The translations under genes were made by a program, and so were the position numbers. From Chrysemys picta bellii (Eukaryota; Chordata; Testudines; Emydidae), in NCBI RefSeq assembly GCF_011386835.1, contig NC_088805.1:13016836-13080835 (forward strand): a DNA stretch of 64,000 bases, written 5' to 3'. This document shows positions 1 to 10,960 of the stretch, one piece after another; the stretch's first letter is position 1; each line of letters begins with the position of its first letter. The notes beneath the pieces were generated by a model. It was given only the letters and a program-made list of their open reading frames with translations. It searched no databases and had not been told where the DNA came from.

Positions 1-124
1 TTTTGTCCTGACTCTCCTTTCTCTCTGCCAATATAGCCCACACTCCCTCTCATTTCCGAACCATCTCCCAGGTCTCCATGTTCCCCACTTACCTGTGGGC
101 TTTGCTTACCTGTCCCCGTCGAAC

Positions 125-1233
125 CTAGTTTAAAGCCCTCCTCACTAGGCTAGCCAGTCTGTGTCCAAATAGGGTCTTTCCCCTCCTCGAAAGGTGAACG
201 CCATCTCTGCCTAGCAGTCCTTCCTCGAATAGCATTCCGTGGTCTAGGAAGCCAAAGCCCTCCTGGCGACACCATCTTCGCAGCCAGGCATTCACCTCCA
301 TGATGCATCTGTCTCTGCCCAGCCCCCTACCTTTGACAGGAAAAATCGAAGAGAATACCACCTGCGCTCCAAACTCCTTCACCTGTACACCGAGCCCTGT
401 AGTCACTCTTGATCCACTCAGTGTCACACCGCGCAGTATCATTTGTGCCCACATGGACGAGTAGCATGGGGTAGTAGTCAGAGGGCTGGATAATCCTCGA
501 CAATGCCTCCGTAACGTCTCGGATACGGGCTCCCGGCAGGCAGCATACTTCCCGAGATGAAATGTCAGGGCGACAGATGGGTGCCTCTGTCCCCCTCAGC
601 AGAGAGTCTCCGACCACCACTACCCCATGTTTCCTATTCGCAGTGGTGGCAGCAGACCTCCCAGCCTTAGAGGTACGAGGCTTCTCCTCCTTTACTGTAG
701 GGGGTGATTCCTTCTTTCCTGTATCAAGAAGAGCATAACGGTTACCTATTACCACGGCGGGAGGGTTTGGAGCAGGGGTGGAGCACTGCCAGCTGCCAGT
801 GTCCACCCTGAGCCATCTCCTCCTCCACCAGTGGTGTATCAGCAGTCCTGTGTACTGGGACAGCTACCTCAGCTGTCTCCACATGGATACTGTCCAGGAA
901 TTGCTCGTGGATTCGGATGCTCCTCAACCTAGCCACCTCCTCCTGTAGCTCTCCCACCTGCTGCCTGAGAGATTCCACCAGCAGGCACCTTTCACATTGG
1001 ATGGTCCCCCCAGCCTGGATATCAGTAAGTGGAAATTGCAAGTTACAGTCTCTGCTGAACCACACCAGGATCTGGGTAGAAGCATCCATGCTCAGGCGCT
1101 CTGTCTGGCTACAGGCACAGGAGACAGCAGTAGTGCTGGCACAGGTGTTGCGGGTCTTCCTAACCATCGTAAGCCTCCCTCTGTCAAACTCCCGTCTACA
1201 GCCCCCTGTCCGCTGAAAGGGTTGTTTAAGCAA
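125..1233 (-). pseudogene. CR1 ORF1 with SGNH-esterase domain, frameshifted
   Basis: Three overlapping minus-strand reading frames (1233-742, 806-327, 454-125) carry successive parts of one protein. The first has a short leucine/glutamate-rich coiled-coil-like stretch (SLRQQVGELQEEVARL). The second holds the nucleophile block GDSLL (GDS at 611-603) and the GTND block. The third holds the DGVHLS block, which carries the catalytic Asp and His. These are the SGNH/GDSL hydrolase signatures known from CR1 ORF1. Frame changes near 800 and near 400-450 break the gene, so it cannot give one protein. ORF1 products are thought to bind RNA or membranes during retrotransposition; the exact role of the esterase is not settled. 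Confidence 0.78.
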
Positions 1234-1320
1234 GAAGTTTTGAATGTAGTTGGTTTATAGGTTTTAAGGGGAATAAAGGGAAAACAGATAGAACCGGCAA
1301 GGGACCCTCGCCCCCTTCCC

Positions 1321-1685
1321 AACTCCCTTGCGAAACTCCCTGTTAGCAGCCCCTGGTCACAAAAGCTCCCTGGTCGCTTGTGCGCTGCTTTATAAAGCCC
1401 TGGCCTGTATGAATGCCCCGCCCACTGATTAAGGCTCAGCCACTTACCAGAGGCTTCTAGCTTTCAAACCTTCCTTTGAAGCTCACAGCTTCCAACTGCC
1501 AGCCACAGCACACAGTCCAACCAACCAACCAAACAGACAAACACAAGCTCAGCACACAGCAAATAACCCCCAAACACAAACACACACACACACACTACAG
1601 ACAGTCACTTACCCCAAGAGGGTGCTGTATTGCTCCTCCTTCACCTGGAGAACTCCCTTGCGAAACTCCCTGTTAGCAGCCCCTG
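1321..1685. repeat. 35-bp direct repeat, 330 bp apart, in the CR1 leader
   Basis: The segment at 1321-1355 (starting aactcccttgcgaaactccc) recurs without mismatch at 1651-1685. The spacing of 330 bp suggests that the CR1 5' leader carries about one and a bit tandem promoter-like units. Perfect identity against a frameshifted ORF1 is notable. The bases between the copies include a short CA-rich run near 1575-1592. Confidence 0.75.
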
Positions 1686-1831
1686 TTCGCAAAAAAAAAA
1701 ATTATTCCTTCTTTAGTTACAGTGGGAAAGCTAGGGTTACCATATTTTGTGCCTCCAAATGGAGGACACTCCACAGCCCACAGCCCCGCCCCAACCCCGC
1801 CCCCTCCCCAAAGTCTCCGCCCCCTCCCCTG

Positions 1832-1860
1832 CTTCCCGCGAATATTTGATTCGCGGGAAG
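1832..1860. repeat. Perfect 11-bp stem, 7-base loop hairpin
   Basis: cttcccgcgaa (1832-1842) and ttcgcgggaag (1850-1860) are exact reverse complements around the loop tatttga. It lies inside the GC-rich hAT-like element. Confidence 0.85.
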
Positions 1861-2033
1861 CCTGAAGCAGGTAAGGGGGTGTGTGGGGGGAGGAGGCGCG
1901 GCCCAGGCTGGCCCCCCGGCGTTTCCAGCCTGGGTCGGCTCGGGCCCTGGGGTGCCAGCCCCGGCCGACCACCCCCGGCCCGCCCAGCACTGCCGGCCCC
2001 CGGCGGCCCGGCGCACCCCCCCCCCCCCCCCGT

Positions 2034-2240
2034 CTCCCGGCTCCCCGCCCCGCGGGCTCGGCTCCCCGGCTCCCGGCTCCCCGCCCCGCGGGCTCGGCTC
2101 CCCGGCTCCCGGCTCCCCGCCCCGCGGGCTCGGCTCCCCTCCCGGCTCCCCGCCCCGCGGGCTCGGCTCCCCTCCCGGCTCCCCGCCCCGCGGGCTCGGC
2201 TCCCCTCCCGGCTCCCCGCCCCGCGGGCTCGGCTCCCCGG
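2034..2240. repeat. Six-copy GC-rich minisatellite, period 36 then 33 bp
   Basis: Units begin at about 2034, 2070, 2106, 2139, 2172 and 2205, each built on ctcccggctccccgccccgc followed by gggctcggctcccc. The first two steps are 36 bp and the next three 33 bp, the difference being loss of a cgg-type triplet. Copies are nearly identical, so the expansion is recent. Because both periods are multiples of three, all frames without a stop stay open and encode repetitive Pro/Ala/Arg or Gly/Glu/Pro strings. These are not treated as genes. Confidence 0.9.
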
Positions 2241-2350
2241 ACCCCGGCCCGGCACTGTGACCCTGGCCCGGCACTGCCCCACTGGTTCCCGGCCCGGCAC
2301 CATGCCCCCGGCCCCGCGCCGGCCCCGGCCGAGCACCACCGAGCCCTCCT

Positions 2351-2436
2351 GATTTTCCCGGACATGCCCGGCTTTTGGGGATTTCCCCCCGGACGGGGAT
2401 TTGAGCCCCCAAAAGCCGGACATGTCCGGGAAAATC
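2351..2436. repeat. 30-bp inverted repeat (29 of 30 matches), subterminal
   Basis: Left arm 2351-2380 (gattttcccggacatgcccg...) is the reverse complement of right arm 2407-2436 with one mismatch, around a 26-base loop. It sits just inside the right terminus of the hAT-like element. Subterminal inverted repeats of this kind are often transposase-binding sites or remnants of fold-back formation. Confidence 0.85.
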
Positions 2437-2462
2437 CGGACGTATGATAACCCTAGGAAAGC

Positions 2463-4307
2463 AAGATTTAAGAGTGTAACTGCCTGGGACAGTTCCAAGG
2501 TTGTCATCGTGGCTGTGAGATCTGAGTTAAGCTAGAAGAGTTGTCCACTGCCCAAGTACTGAAATCCTTTAGAACAAGTAACCTTGAGCTAGCACACTAA
2601 AGATATTGGTGTGGCTGCAGTGGTACGAGCAGTAGCTTGGGCTAGCTGCCTCAGCTCAATCATGCCTGACCCCCTGGTTCATACTTGGGTACCTAGCCTG
2701 AGTCACTGCCCATGCTGCTGCAGCCGCGCTGCTATTTTTAGTGACCTAGCTTGAGCAGAGCTACCACATATCTACGTGCTGTGGAAAGCATGCTGTGTGT
2801 GGCAGGGTAGACATCCACACCCTTGCGGACTCAGTTTCTTTGTGGTAGCACTTAGCTGATCAAGCGGAGACTCTGGGTCAGTGTGACAATCTGTATGCCA
2901 ACACAAATCCCATTTATACCCATCCTGGTATTCCGGTAAGATGGACAGACTGTCAAAACCAGGTTTTGGAGTGAGACCCATCTGCATTTAAGACCAGATG
3001 CAAACACAGGCATACCTCCCTTAACCTCCCTTGATGATCCGAGTCAGTATCATTGTGTGATAGAACATCACAGCCCAATTATAGCATGTTGCTGTTTAAT
3101 ATTTTCAATGCAATATCTTACTACACTCTTCCAATTCAGAAAAGGAAAATGTTAAGGTATCTCTCTTGTTCTTACTCGTATTCTCTCTTCAGTCCAGTCC
3201 TGGCTGTTGGGAGAGGTATTTCTCCTCTTTTCCTTCTTCTGCTGAGCTCCTCGTTTCCCTAGACTACTGGTAGGCTGGTGTCTGTGATTGGATCCATTTT
3301 ATCAGCACTCAAACTATCTTACGTGTGTCAGGCATCCCTGGCAAATCTAATGTGTGAATATTAAACATTTTGTATAATTTAACATTTTTAATCTTACTTT
3401 ATGCACCTATAAGGATTACAAAGCATAGTAATAACTGCAGCATATCTAGGAATCGTTATGACCTCCACTAAAATGCAGTCAACATGGTGGTGGAGTAGAG
3501 CAGCTGTTTAGCAGTGCATACCTATGTTGCAAAACACTTTAGGAAAAGAGGCATCTATCTATACTTCAGTGTCACTTCAGTAGGAAGATGTCACCAATAT
3601 TGGGTTTAAATGCCAGTGTCATATTTAACTTTGAGCAAACTGGGGTTATGTTTAATCTAGTATTAACAACATTCAAGTCTTACATGCATTTTCCTGCTCT
3701 GTGCTGATAAGTGACATCGGCAAGTGCAGCCCAGCCTGGTGTTTCACCCCTCCATTTTCACCTCAGCCCAAAGCACATAGGCAGAGCGATAAGATTTAGT
3801 CAAAGTGGAGTATTTCTTTGATTGTCACTGTTTCTCCTTAAACTGTGATAACAAAAATTCCTCAGTTTCTAACTTTTCCCTCGCTCTACTGGTGTTTGCG
3901 ACAATGGGAGCCCTAGAGTTGACTTGCTACTTATATTGTAATCATTGCCATCTAGCTCAAAGCAGGTTTAGTTGACAGCTGGCAGCCCCGTTACACTAAG
4001 GCTCCTACCATTGATTTATCTGAACTGGTGTTGACAATAATGGGGAATTTTTGCAAAATTTCCCATGTGTAGATGAGGTTTCATCTGAATGTCTGAGTGA
4101 GGCACTCAATGTAAAAGTACAAAAGATATCTCCTTCAATGGGGAATTAAGTGTAGTATATTTCCCTCCCAGTAGCTAGAAAACTGATTAAACAGGGTTAA
4201 GAGAAAAAGTGAATACATAGTTTTTTCTTTTTTTTCTTCCTGGAAAGCACTATTTTTAAAAATGTATATTTAATTCTCGTGAACCTGGACTAATAGCACT
4301 AGGGTCT
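2463..4307. other. SPECC1L intron or upstream intron, nothing recognised
   Basis: Moderately AT-rich sequence between the hAT-like element and an L2-like tail. No coding exon, RNA gene or clear mobile element was seen. It is assumed intronic because the next SPECC1L exon at 9472 needs an upstream partner outside the window. Confidence 0.5.
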
Positions 4308-4430
4308 TAGAGTGTAAGTTCTTCATTGCAGGGACCATGTCTGCCTCTGTTTGTACAGCATCTAGCAAAATGGGACCCAGTCCTGATTAGGCCCTCTGTA
4401 ATTAGGCTTTACTGTAATATAAATATATAA
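4308..4430 (+). repeat. L2/CR1-type LINE 3'-tail fragment
   Basis: The order gtaagttcttcattgcaggg, ...ctgtttgtacagcatctagc, ...actgtaatataaat matches the short 3'-terminal segment spread in sauropsid and mammalian genomes (gtaagctctt..gcaggga..gtacagcgcctagcacaatg..taataaata type). It is degenerate and without coding sequence, so it is old. L2 versus a MIR-type SINE tail cannot be separated by eye. Confidence 0.55.
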
Positions 4431-6021
4431 TAACTTACAGATAAGCAGACAGCGATTGGTAATGTGTGCTGGCTTCCCCACACACTTTTTACAGCTAACC
4501 TCAGGTACTCAGGATTATGGTTTAGCGATGTTTACCAGTGTCCACCAGGGACTTAAAATACGATCTTTGGAGGTTAACGGTCTAACTCAGTCCATCACCA
4601 TTCTGCCTCTCAAATTGAAAAAACTTTGTACATACAGATTACTTTCCTTTTTTAAAAGGATCGGGTATGTTTCTATTTCTCTTTATGAATTGATTAGTAA
4701 CTCCCATTGTTCCACCCTGGGTGATTTCCAGGAAGCCTAACTTAATCAAATTGTTTTCTGCATGATGGATTTCTGTATTAACCTAAGAAAGTACCAACAC
4801 CATAACATTTAAAATTAGATTTTTGATGTCTGAAACTGTTAACTTAATTATTTATGCTAACAGATAAAAAGCAGGAGATCCTTACTATCTAGCAGAACTT
4901 TTGCCTTCAGCTTGGAAATGGCAGTGAGAAAAAAGTAACTGACCCTAAATGTTCTTATTGTTAGTGAGATTGTGCACTTGCTGTTCCTCTCCTAGCATAG
5001 TAAATCTTATTTGTAATTCTGAGACCACTTTTTTGTTGTTAAACATATTAGGCCAGATTCATCCTTACTCCAGGGGTAAATTAATCTGTACTTATATTTG
5101 AAAGTAAATATCAATAATACTTTTCCCCCCACTGTTAGTGTTTCTAGGCATTTTTAGTTTTGTTTTTAGCTCTCCACTGTGGTTTAGAATAAGCCTGCAC
5201 CCTCACTGGCAAACAGCAATGTACATTTTTCTGACTCCCATATAGTATCTGGTATATTTATATCAAACTTATTTTTTATATAAAGAGCAAGTATAATTTT
5301 ACTTTTTATAAAATACCATTACTTTTTGGGAACAGCACTGAATGGAAAGTCCAGTTTATTTAAGACCGTGGATATCTTTCATTATACAGTTCATTCAAAT
5401 GAGCTTGACTTCAACGCCCCCACCCCTTTCCTCCTGCCAGTTCTTAATGTAGTTTGAAAAGTGACCAATAGGAGCTACAGAATACAGATTGCGAATAGTC
5501 TTTAATATCAATATTTAACATTTATGGCTCACATCTGTGCGCCCTTCATTGTCTATATTGAAGATGTGTGTATCCCTTTTGTCCTTTTGATAACATTTTG
5601 TTTTCGGTATTGTGGGCTTTGACTATTGATGTGTCCAGTTCCTCAGAACTGGCTTGTAGGAGACAGTTAACGTTACACTTAAAGCGCAGTTCTAGTGACA
5701 AATCTAGTCTCAACAGTGACTGGTGGGTTTTCTTTTGTTTTTTTTAAAGTCAGGTTCTGTACTGGTGTCTGATTCTATATCAAACGAGTGTAGTTTACAA
5801 GGGTGTAACACCATTCCTTATGCTCATCATAGTCTCAGTCAAGCAAAATTGTTTCTTGCACCTCATCATGTGTAATTAAGGTTCTGCAGGGCAGATTATT
5901 CCCTTTGTGACACCTATGCTGCATGTCACTGTCTTAGTAGGCTAGTACAGATGTTGCTGGTTGGAACTCGGTAAATAATTCAGTTGATCCATTTCCCCCT
6001 AAAATTTCCCAGAATATCTGT
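4431..6021. other. Intronic sequence, nothing firm recognised
   Basis: AT-rich intron. A short phrase near 5050-5090 (aggccagattcatccttac) resembles the start of a widespread sauropsid foldback repeat of the kind seen again at about 52.3 kb, but too little remains to call it. Confidence 0.4.
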
Positions 6022-6100
6022 GGCCTGTCTACATTAGTGCAAACACTGGTGGGATGAATGGTTGAAAATTCTAGGGGAAATTGGCTAGAGTAGACATGGC
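6022..6100. mobile_element. Short foldback MITE fragment (ggcctgtctac termini)
   Basis: The left end ggcctgtctacattag and the right end tagagtagacatggc are imperfect inverted repeats of the same terminal motif seen in the other ggc(c/t)tgtctacac elements of this window. Only 79 bp remain, so it is probably an internal deletion copy. Confidence 0.45.
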
Positions 6101-6490
6101 TGGATAGAATGGTATTGGCGCTGGAGTACCAACAGAAGTAAAAAGCAGAAAACCTAACAAACTTGTTTTATGACCAGTAGAAATGACAAACATACCGAAA
6201 GTTACCAGCTGAGTAAGACAGTCACTTTCCTGACCCTATCTCAAAGAATGTTTGTTTTTAAAGTACTGTACGTAAGAGAACATGGGGGTTGGGGAAGTAG
6301 TACTGAAACATGGGTAGGTGGAGGTGTGGAGCTGTGTTCCCTTGCTTCCAGGCTAGGAGTACTGTGGAGGCTCCATGTTTATATAGGCTTTAGCAGGAGC
6401 TTTCTCCTGGAGGTGGGGGAGGTTTCCACTAATGTGGAGTCTTTGAGAATGGTAGAATTGGAAAGGGAGGTCTTCCTTCATCCTCTATGC

Positions 6491-6691
6491 CAGTGGTTTT
6501 CAAACTTTTTAGGCTGCGTACCCCTTTCCAAATAATATAGTCTAATACGTGCCCTCATCTGAAATAGGGTCATAATATGCCTATGCTTAGATTGCCAAGT
6601 CTTACTAAATAAAATGTATTATCCACCATGACAGGATTTTTCTCACATACCCCCTGACAAGAGCTCGCATAACCCAGTTTGAAAACCACTG
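6491..6691. mobile_element. hAT-Charlie-like MITE, 201 bp
   Basis: The termini cagtggttttcaaacttttt and agtttgaaaaccactg are inverted repeats (16 bp). The flanking octamers ctctatgc (6483-6490) and ctatatgc (6692-6699) match at 7 of 8 positions, the target duplication expected for hAT. The interior is AT-rich and has no transposase. The CAGTGGTT..CAAACTTT terminus is typical of Charlie-group non-autonomous elements. Confidence 0.85.
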
Positions 6692-6699
6692 CTATATGC

Positions 6700-8810
6700 T
6701 GAGAGGGCTGGAGTGCTCACAGGGCTAGCCCAAAGATAGGCAATGCAGCAGGCGATTGCCTGATGATCCTTGGTAGAGGAAAGTGTTTAAAAACAAGCCC
6801 TAAGAGGGTTTTTTTTTTCTTTCTTTTTGTTTGTTGTTTTTTTTTTTAAAGACGGTGAGGGGTGAGGGATCGTAGAGAAATAAGGGACAGGTTTAGGTTT
6901 AAATCTTACAACCCTTACTGCTGTACCACCAAGAGTTTTGGCTTCTCAATTTTGGCAGGCCAGATACAATTATGTTTAATATTTGGGAGGTGCATAGCCC
7001 CCAAATGATTGAGTTGAGACTGTGTGTGATCTGAGTACACAGTGCCTAGCCAAATTAAAATGTATTTATTCCTCTTTGAATTTTATCCTTTTCTTTCAGT
7101 TATAGCTGTTATTTCCTTGGTAAAATAGGGAAATTCACTCTGACGTGATGGTTAAAGTTTCTGAATAAGTGGAGAACATTAGCTTTTAAAATGAGCCATC
7201 AGAAGCAATTTCATGCATGGATTAGAACTAGCTCTTCCAGGGCTTCCTTGATCTGCAGTTGACAGCATGTTTAAATGAAGAAATATCCATCTTTATAGCA
7301 TTTAGGATCCCATAGATAATCTGATAATGAAGTGATGAAATACAATTCCTCTTGCTGTATTATGGGGGTTAGACTCCTGGACACTGGCAGTTTTCTCATT
7401 TTCTTGCCAGTGCAAAAAGGTTGTTATATATGAGAGCCACGCTAGAGTCAATAGCCTGGTAATCCTGTGTATGCAAGCACATGTTGCGAACTCTATACTT
7501 AAGGTTTAATTTTTTTATCATATCTTTGAGTTTAGCTTGTCTATATGACTTGGCATGAGAAGCACCTGAGCCTTTAATCTCCTGAAGATAAGGGGGCCGA
7601 CTCATTTAGCCATCTTATCTTAGCATGGGCCAGATGGGAAACTGACAGGATGTTCATTTTAAACTCTTTAGTGGGCTGATCAAATAGTTAAATGTGAGAG
7701 GGACAAGGTAAGTAAATAATGAAGGTATACTATAACTTGGATTAGATATTTTGAAACCAAATATAATTTTCCAGGAAATAATGCAAATAATTTACAGAGG
7801 GAATCAGGAAAGACTAACAGCTGGTCTCAGTGAATGTAGAGAATGATTATCGAACTGTTCAACTACTGAAAGAATAGTGTGTGCATCCAGTAGGTGTGTT
7901 TTGACTTCATTGGAAAATACTGCAGATTGACACTTCTGTAAACAAGGCAGATTCAGACCTGTAGTGGCGGAATGACAACATGCTGCATGCAAAATCCAGA
8001 TTTCAGAATAAATATGTATTTCCACAATATAGCCTATTGGTTCCAAAAAAGTAGTCCATACATGATTTGCATGTGATCGGTGGAACACTATCGGATCACA
8101 CAATGCTGGCTTTCCTTCTTTTCAGAGAGTAAAGATTCATTACAGCTAAAAATATGTAAATGTTTACAAAGAAAAATACTAGGAAAGTAGTTGCTGTAGT
8201 TCCTCAATGATGGTATCCAGGAGGCTGTGCTTGAAGGGAATGTGAGATCTCCCAAAGACAGTATATGGGACATACAGTGGAGTCAACATATCAAAAAAAT
8301 CAACATTAAAGTGCAGCTCTACTCTGAAAGTGAGAGTAGAAATGGCATTTTGGAGTTCCCCTGGTTTTTTTCAGTGAGTTTCCATGGGTGAAACTGGTTG
8401 GAATTTAGTAAATTCAGTTGAACAAGAAAAAAAATAAAATCCAGCTCAATTTTTGTTGAGTAGGATCTGTAAAGAGCAGTGAGAATTTACTTGTATCACT
8501 AAAAAGACGGGACATTGAATTCTCACAGGTCAAAAAATCTATTAAAATTGTGCCAATTTTACATAATTACCTTTCAGAGTAGAACTGCAGTTCAGAGGAC
8601 CTTCATATGGAAAATAATTAGATTGATATCATAAAGGTATGATAAATGTTTAACAAAGATATTTACTTTCAGCTGTTTGTAGAGTGCTTCAAATTAAATA
8701 GGTGGTAACAAAACCTAACTCATTCTGAATAAAAATCACTCTTTGATTCAGGTTTCAATTCCTTGGTGCCTGGAATGTCAAACCCACTATCATTTGGTAA
8801 ATAAGACTTA
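6700..8810. other. Intronic sequence, nothing recognised
   Basis: AT-rich intron with T-runs near 6810-6850. No conserved exon, RNA gene or repeat family was recognised. Confidence 0.4.
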
Positions 8811-8972
8811 GGGCTTGTGTACACATAGAAGTTGCACCGGTTTAACTAAAGTTGCAATATTAAACCCGTGCAGCTTTGTGTGGACTCTTTCCACATTTTA
8901 TACACACAGCTGCATGGGTTTAATATTGCGACTTTAGTTAAACTGGTGCAATGTCTGTGTGTAGATCAGGTC
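8811..8972. mobile_element. Foldback MITE, about 160 bp
   Basis: Left arm 8830-8882 (with caccggtttaactaaagttg) and right arm 8903-8952 (with gactttagttaaactggtgc) are near-complete reverse complements around a loop of about 20 bases. The outer ends gggcttgtgtacacat and gtgtgtagatcaggtc are related inverted repeats. No coding capacity. The terminal motif links it to the other (g)ggcytgtctacac elements here; the superfamily is uncertain. Confidence 0.7.
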
Positions 8973-9100
8973 TCAGGTAAAAAGTAACATTCAGGCCTTC
9001 TTTATATATCTCACAGAAGCAAAAATGAGCATGAATTCTCTTTGCATGTTGCCTTATACCAACCTGAACGTATTTATGCCACATTCTGACACTACTATAA

Positions 9101-9385
9101 GGCCTGGTCTACACTGGGGGGGTGGAATCGATCTAAGATACGCAACTTCAGCTATGAGAATAGCGTAGCTGAAGTCGACGTATCTTAGATCGACTTACTT
9201 CGTGTCCTGGCGGCGCAGGATCGACGGCTGCCGCTCCCCCGTAGACTCCGCTTCCACCTCTCACAGCGGTGGAGTTCCGGAGTTGACGGGGAGTGCGTTC
9301 AGGGATCGATTTATCATGTCTAGACGAGACACGATAAATCGATCCCCAATAGATCGATCACTACCCGCCGATCCGGGTAGATCTA
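9101..9385. mobile_element. ggcctggtctacact MITE (Harbinger-like?), right end eroded
   Basis: It begins ggcctggtctacactggg and carries an internal stem formed by ctaagatacgcaacttcagc and its complement around 9133-9192. A second stem lies near 9307-9346 (atcgatttatc.../...gataaatcgat). The expected matching right terminus is missing or altered after about 9380. Related in terminus and internal stem to the copy at 47053-47303. No transposase is present, and it ends about 85 bp before a SPECC1L exon. Confidence 0.6.
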
Positions 9386-9471
9386 GAGGTTACTTGCTTT
9401 ACAGTCCATTTTGATGGTTCCTCTTTATCTTCAAATTAAATATGTTGTTATATGATATCTTGCTATTTCAG

Positions 9472-9562
9472 AGGCATTCTATAAGTGGACCAATATCCTC
9501 CTCCAAACCCCTTACACCTTTGTCAGACAAAAGACCAAGCTATGCAGAAATCCCTGTTCAAG
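9472..9562 (+). CDS. SPECC1L: SPECC1L (cytospin-A) internal coding exon, linker region
   Basis: This 91-nt exon encodes 30 residues starting [20 protein letters not shown] and ending in EIPVQ, plus the first base of a split Glu codon. It follows an acceptor (gctatttcag) and precedes a good donor (gtatgt). The sequence matches the Ser/Pro-rich linker between the coiled coil and the CH domain of cytospin-A, as I recall it from mammals. SPECC1L binds actin and microtubules and works in cell adhesion, migration and facial morphogenesis. The intron entering is phase 0 and the one leaving is phase 1. Met codons upstream in the same frame are intronic, so this is not a start. The preceding exon, whose protein ends SPMQ in mammals, was not found in 1-9471 and should lie upstream. 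Confidence 0.92.
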
Positions 9563-10737
9563 GTATGTATTCTACTTCATTAGCTTTACTTCTTGTAAAA
9601 CTTATGCTACTATTGGCTTGTAATTGGTATCTTTAATATAAAGAGTAAAGTGGGTAGTGGTGCTTTCACCTTTTTTTTTTTAATTGAGGAAAGAATACAA
9701 ATACTGAGCATGACTTGGATCCACAAAAACTAGGAATTTCAGAGAGGCTGAAACACAAAACCTTGGTTCATTTCAGTATATATGTTCGTTATCAAAAAGA
9801 TGCATGTATGATGAGGAGAGAGACTAATTCTCATGAAATGTACATTTTTCCACTGGAGTTCAAGAATTGCTATCCCGAAGCAAATAATTCCTGGTACTTT
9901 TCTGAATGTAGTAGCTATTTGCACAGTTACTCTGTCTTTAAAAAATTGCTGCCAAAGTTTATTAAACATATTCCATAGATAATCCCAGTTCAAAAGGTTG
10001 AGGGTATCCTGAGCATCTGTATATTTTTCTTTACTTTCCCTTATAAAGACCCTTGAAAGGATTCAGTTTTTGTTTGTATGGATTTCAATAGCTACCTGTT
10101 TTGTTTGAGTGGTTTTAATTAAATTGAAATTATATTAATTATTCAGAACAGTTTCATAAACGAAATCCGAATAGTCATATTTCATCATGACTTTTTCATT
10201 GTTAATTTGACATTAAAAGAATTGTTAGCTTTTTCTACAAATGCAACATGTAATTAACAGCAAATTGATTTGTGTGGAATGAACATTTACTGACATTGGC
10301 CAGTTTTACATGCAACTCTTCCAGGTCTGACTCGTGACAGTAGATGGCCTTTTTTATGAGCCACCTCGTTTCTGTCTCCTGAATGTGCAGCAATCAGCTT
10401 TTAGAAACTCTTCACTTATGCAGCTTGCGCCTGCTATTAAATTGTGATCATTCCTTTCATTTTCATTCTAACAACTTTAGCTTGTAATATATCAGAATTC
10501 TAATGTTTCACTATCAACAGCCTTGTCAATTACTGTAAGTACCATTCATTTTTATAGACTAGTACCACGCACAGGCTAGTACAGTGCGATTGGTTACCTC
10601 AGCCATTCCCAGCAGTGCATTCTTCACCCTAAACACTGGCTTCCTCCCATCAAATATTTGACACACTATATCATTAATATTTAAATGAAATTTCCAGGTG
10701 TGTATCTTCACTCATTAATTGTCTCATGGGTTATAGT

Positions 10738-10960
10738 TAAGGCTAAGATTTTGTCATGGTTATTTTTAGTAAAAGTCACGGACATGTCATGGGCAATAAA
10801 CAAAAATTCACGGAAGCTGTGACCTGTCTGTGACTTTTGCTGCTGCGGCTCCTTGGTTTTCAGTGGCAGGGAGCTGTGGGGTTCCCCCTCTGCCTGTGGC
10901 AGCTGGAAGCTGCATGGGGGCCTCCCTCCACCCAAGGCAGCTGGGAGCTGAAGAGAGAAA
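10738..10960. mobile_element. Possible MITE with agattttgtcatgg terminus
   Basis: It starts aaggctaagattttgtcatg and contains an internal inverted repeat, aaagtcacggacatgtca (about 10773-10790) against tgacctgtctgtgactttt. It resembles a recurrent chelonian repeat, but no matching right terminus or target duplication could be found, so the right boundary is a guess. Confidence 0.4.

Larger units (their letters stand above)
1..1690 (-). mobile_element. CR1 LINE, 5' part (5' UTR and ORF1), runs off the left edge
   Basis: The minus strand reads, from right to left, a 5' leader with a duplicated segment and then a frameshifted ORF1 with esterase motifs. This is the layout of CR1-clade non-LTR retrotransposons of reptiles and birds. 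ORF2 (endonuclease and reverse transcriptase) would lie left of base 1 and is not visible. The 5' end is placed near 1690, just before an A-run and the target site of the next element. Most CR1 copies are 5'-truncated, so a copy that keeps its leader and ORF1 is less common. The family call is from the protein motifs. Confidence 0.8.
1732..2455. mobile_element. Non-autonomous hAT-like DNA element, extremely GC-rich
   Basis: The ends are imperfect inverted repeats: tagggttaccata at the left and tatgataaccct plus a at the right. The 7-mer ggaaagc flanks both ends (1725-1731 and 2456-2462), close to the 8-bp duplication and TAGGG/CAGGG termini of hAT transposons. There is no transposase. The interior holds a perfect 11-bp hairpin (1832-1860), a C-run of 16 or more near 2016-2031, a six-copy minisatellite (2034-2240) and a 30-bp inverted repeat near the right end (2351-2436). 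The element sits at the 5' edge of the CR1. A CpG-island caller would probably flag it, and it gives long false ORFs in several frames. The superfamily call rests on termini and target site only. Confidence 0.7.

Noticed and set aside
1673..2507. Long overlapping ORFs of 190-256 codons on both strands
   Set aside because: They exist because the minisatellite period is a multiple of three and the sequence is almost free of A and T. Products are simple Pro/Ala/Arg or Gly-rich strings with no start context or homology.
1..9440. Search for the preceding SPECC1L exons (coiled coil, SPMQ end)
   Set aside because: No matching peptide was found in any frame; they should lie upstream.
9442..9636. ORF starting with Met at 9442
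   Set aside because: The Met and first ten codons are intronic, and the reading runs past the donor at 9563. Only 9472-9562 is coding.
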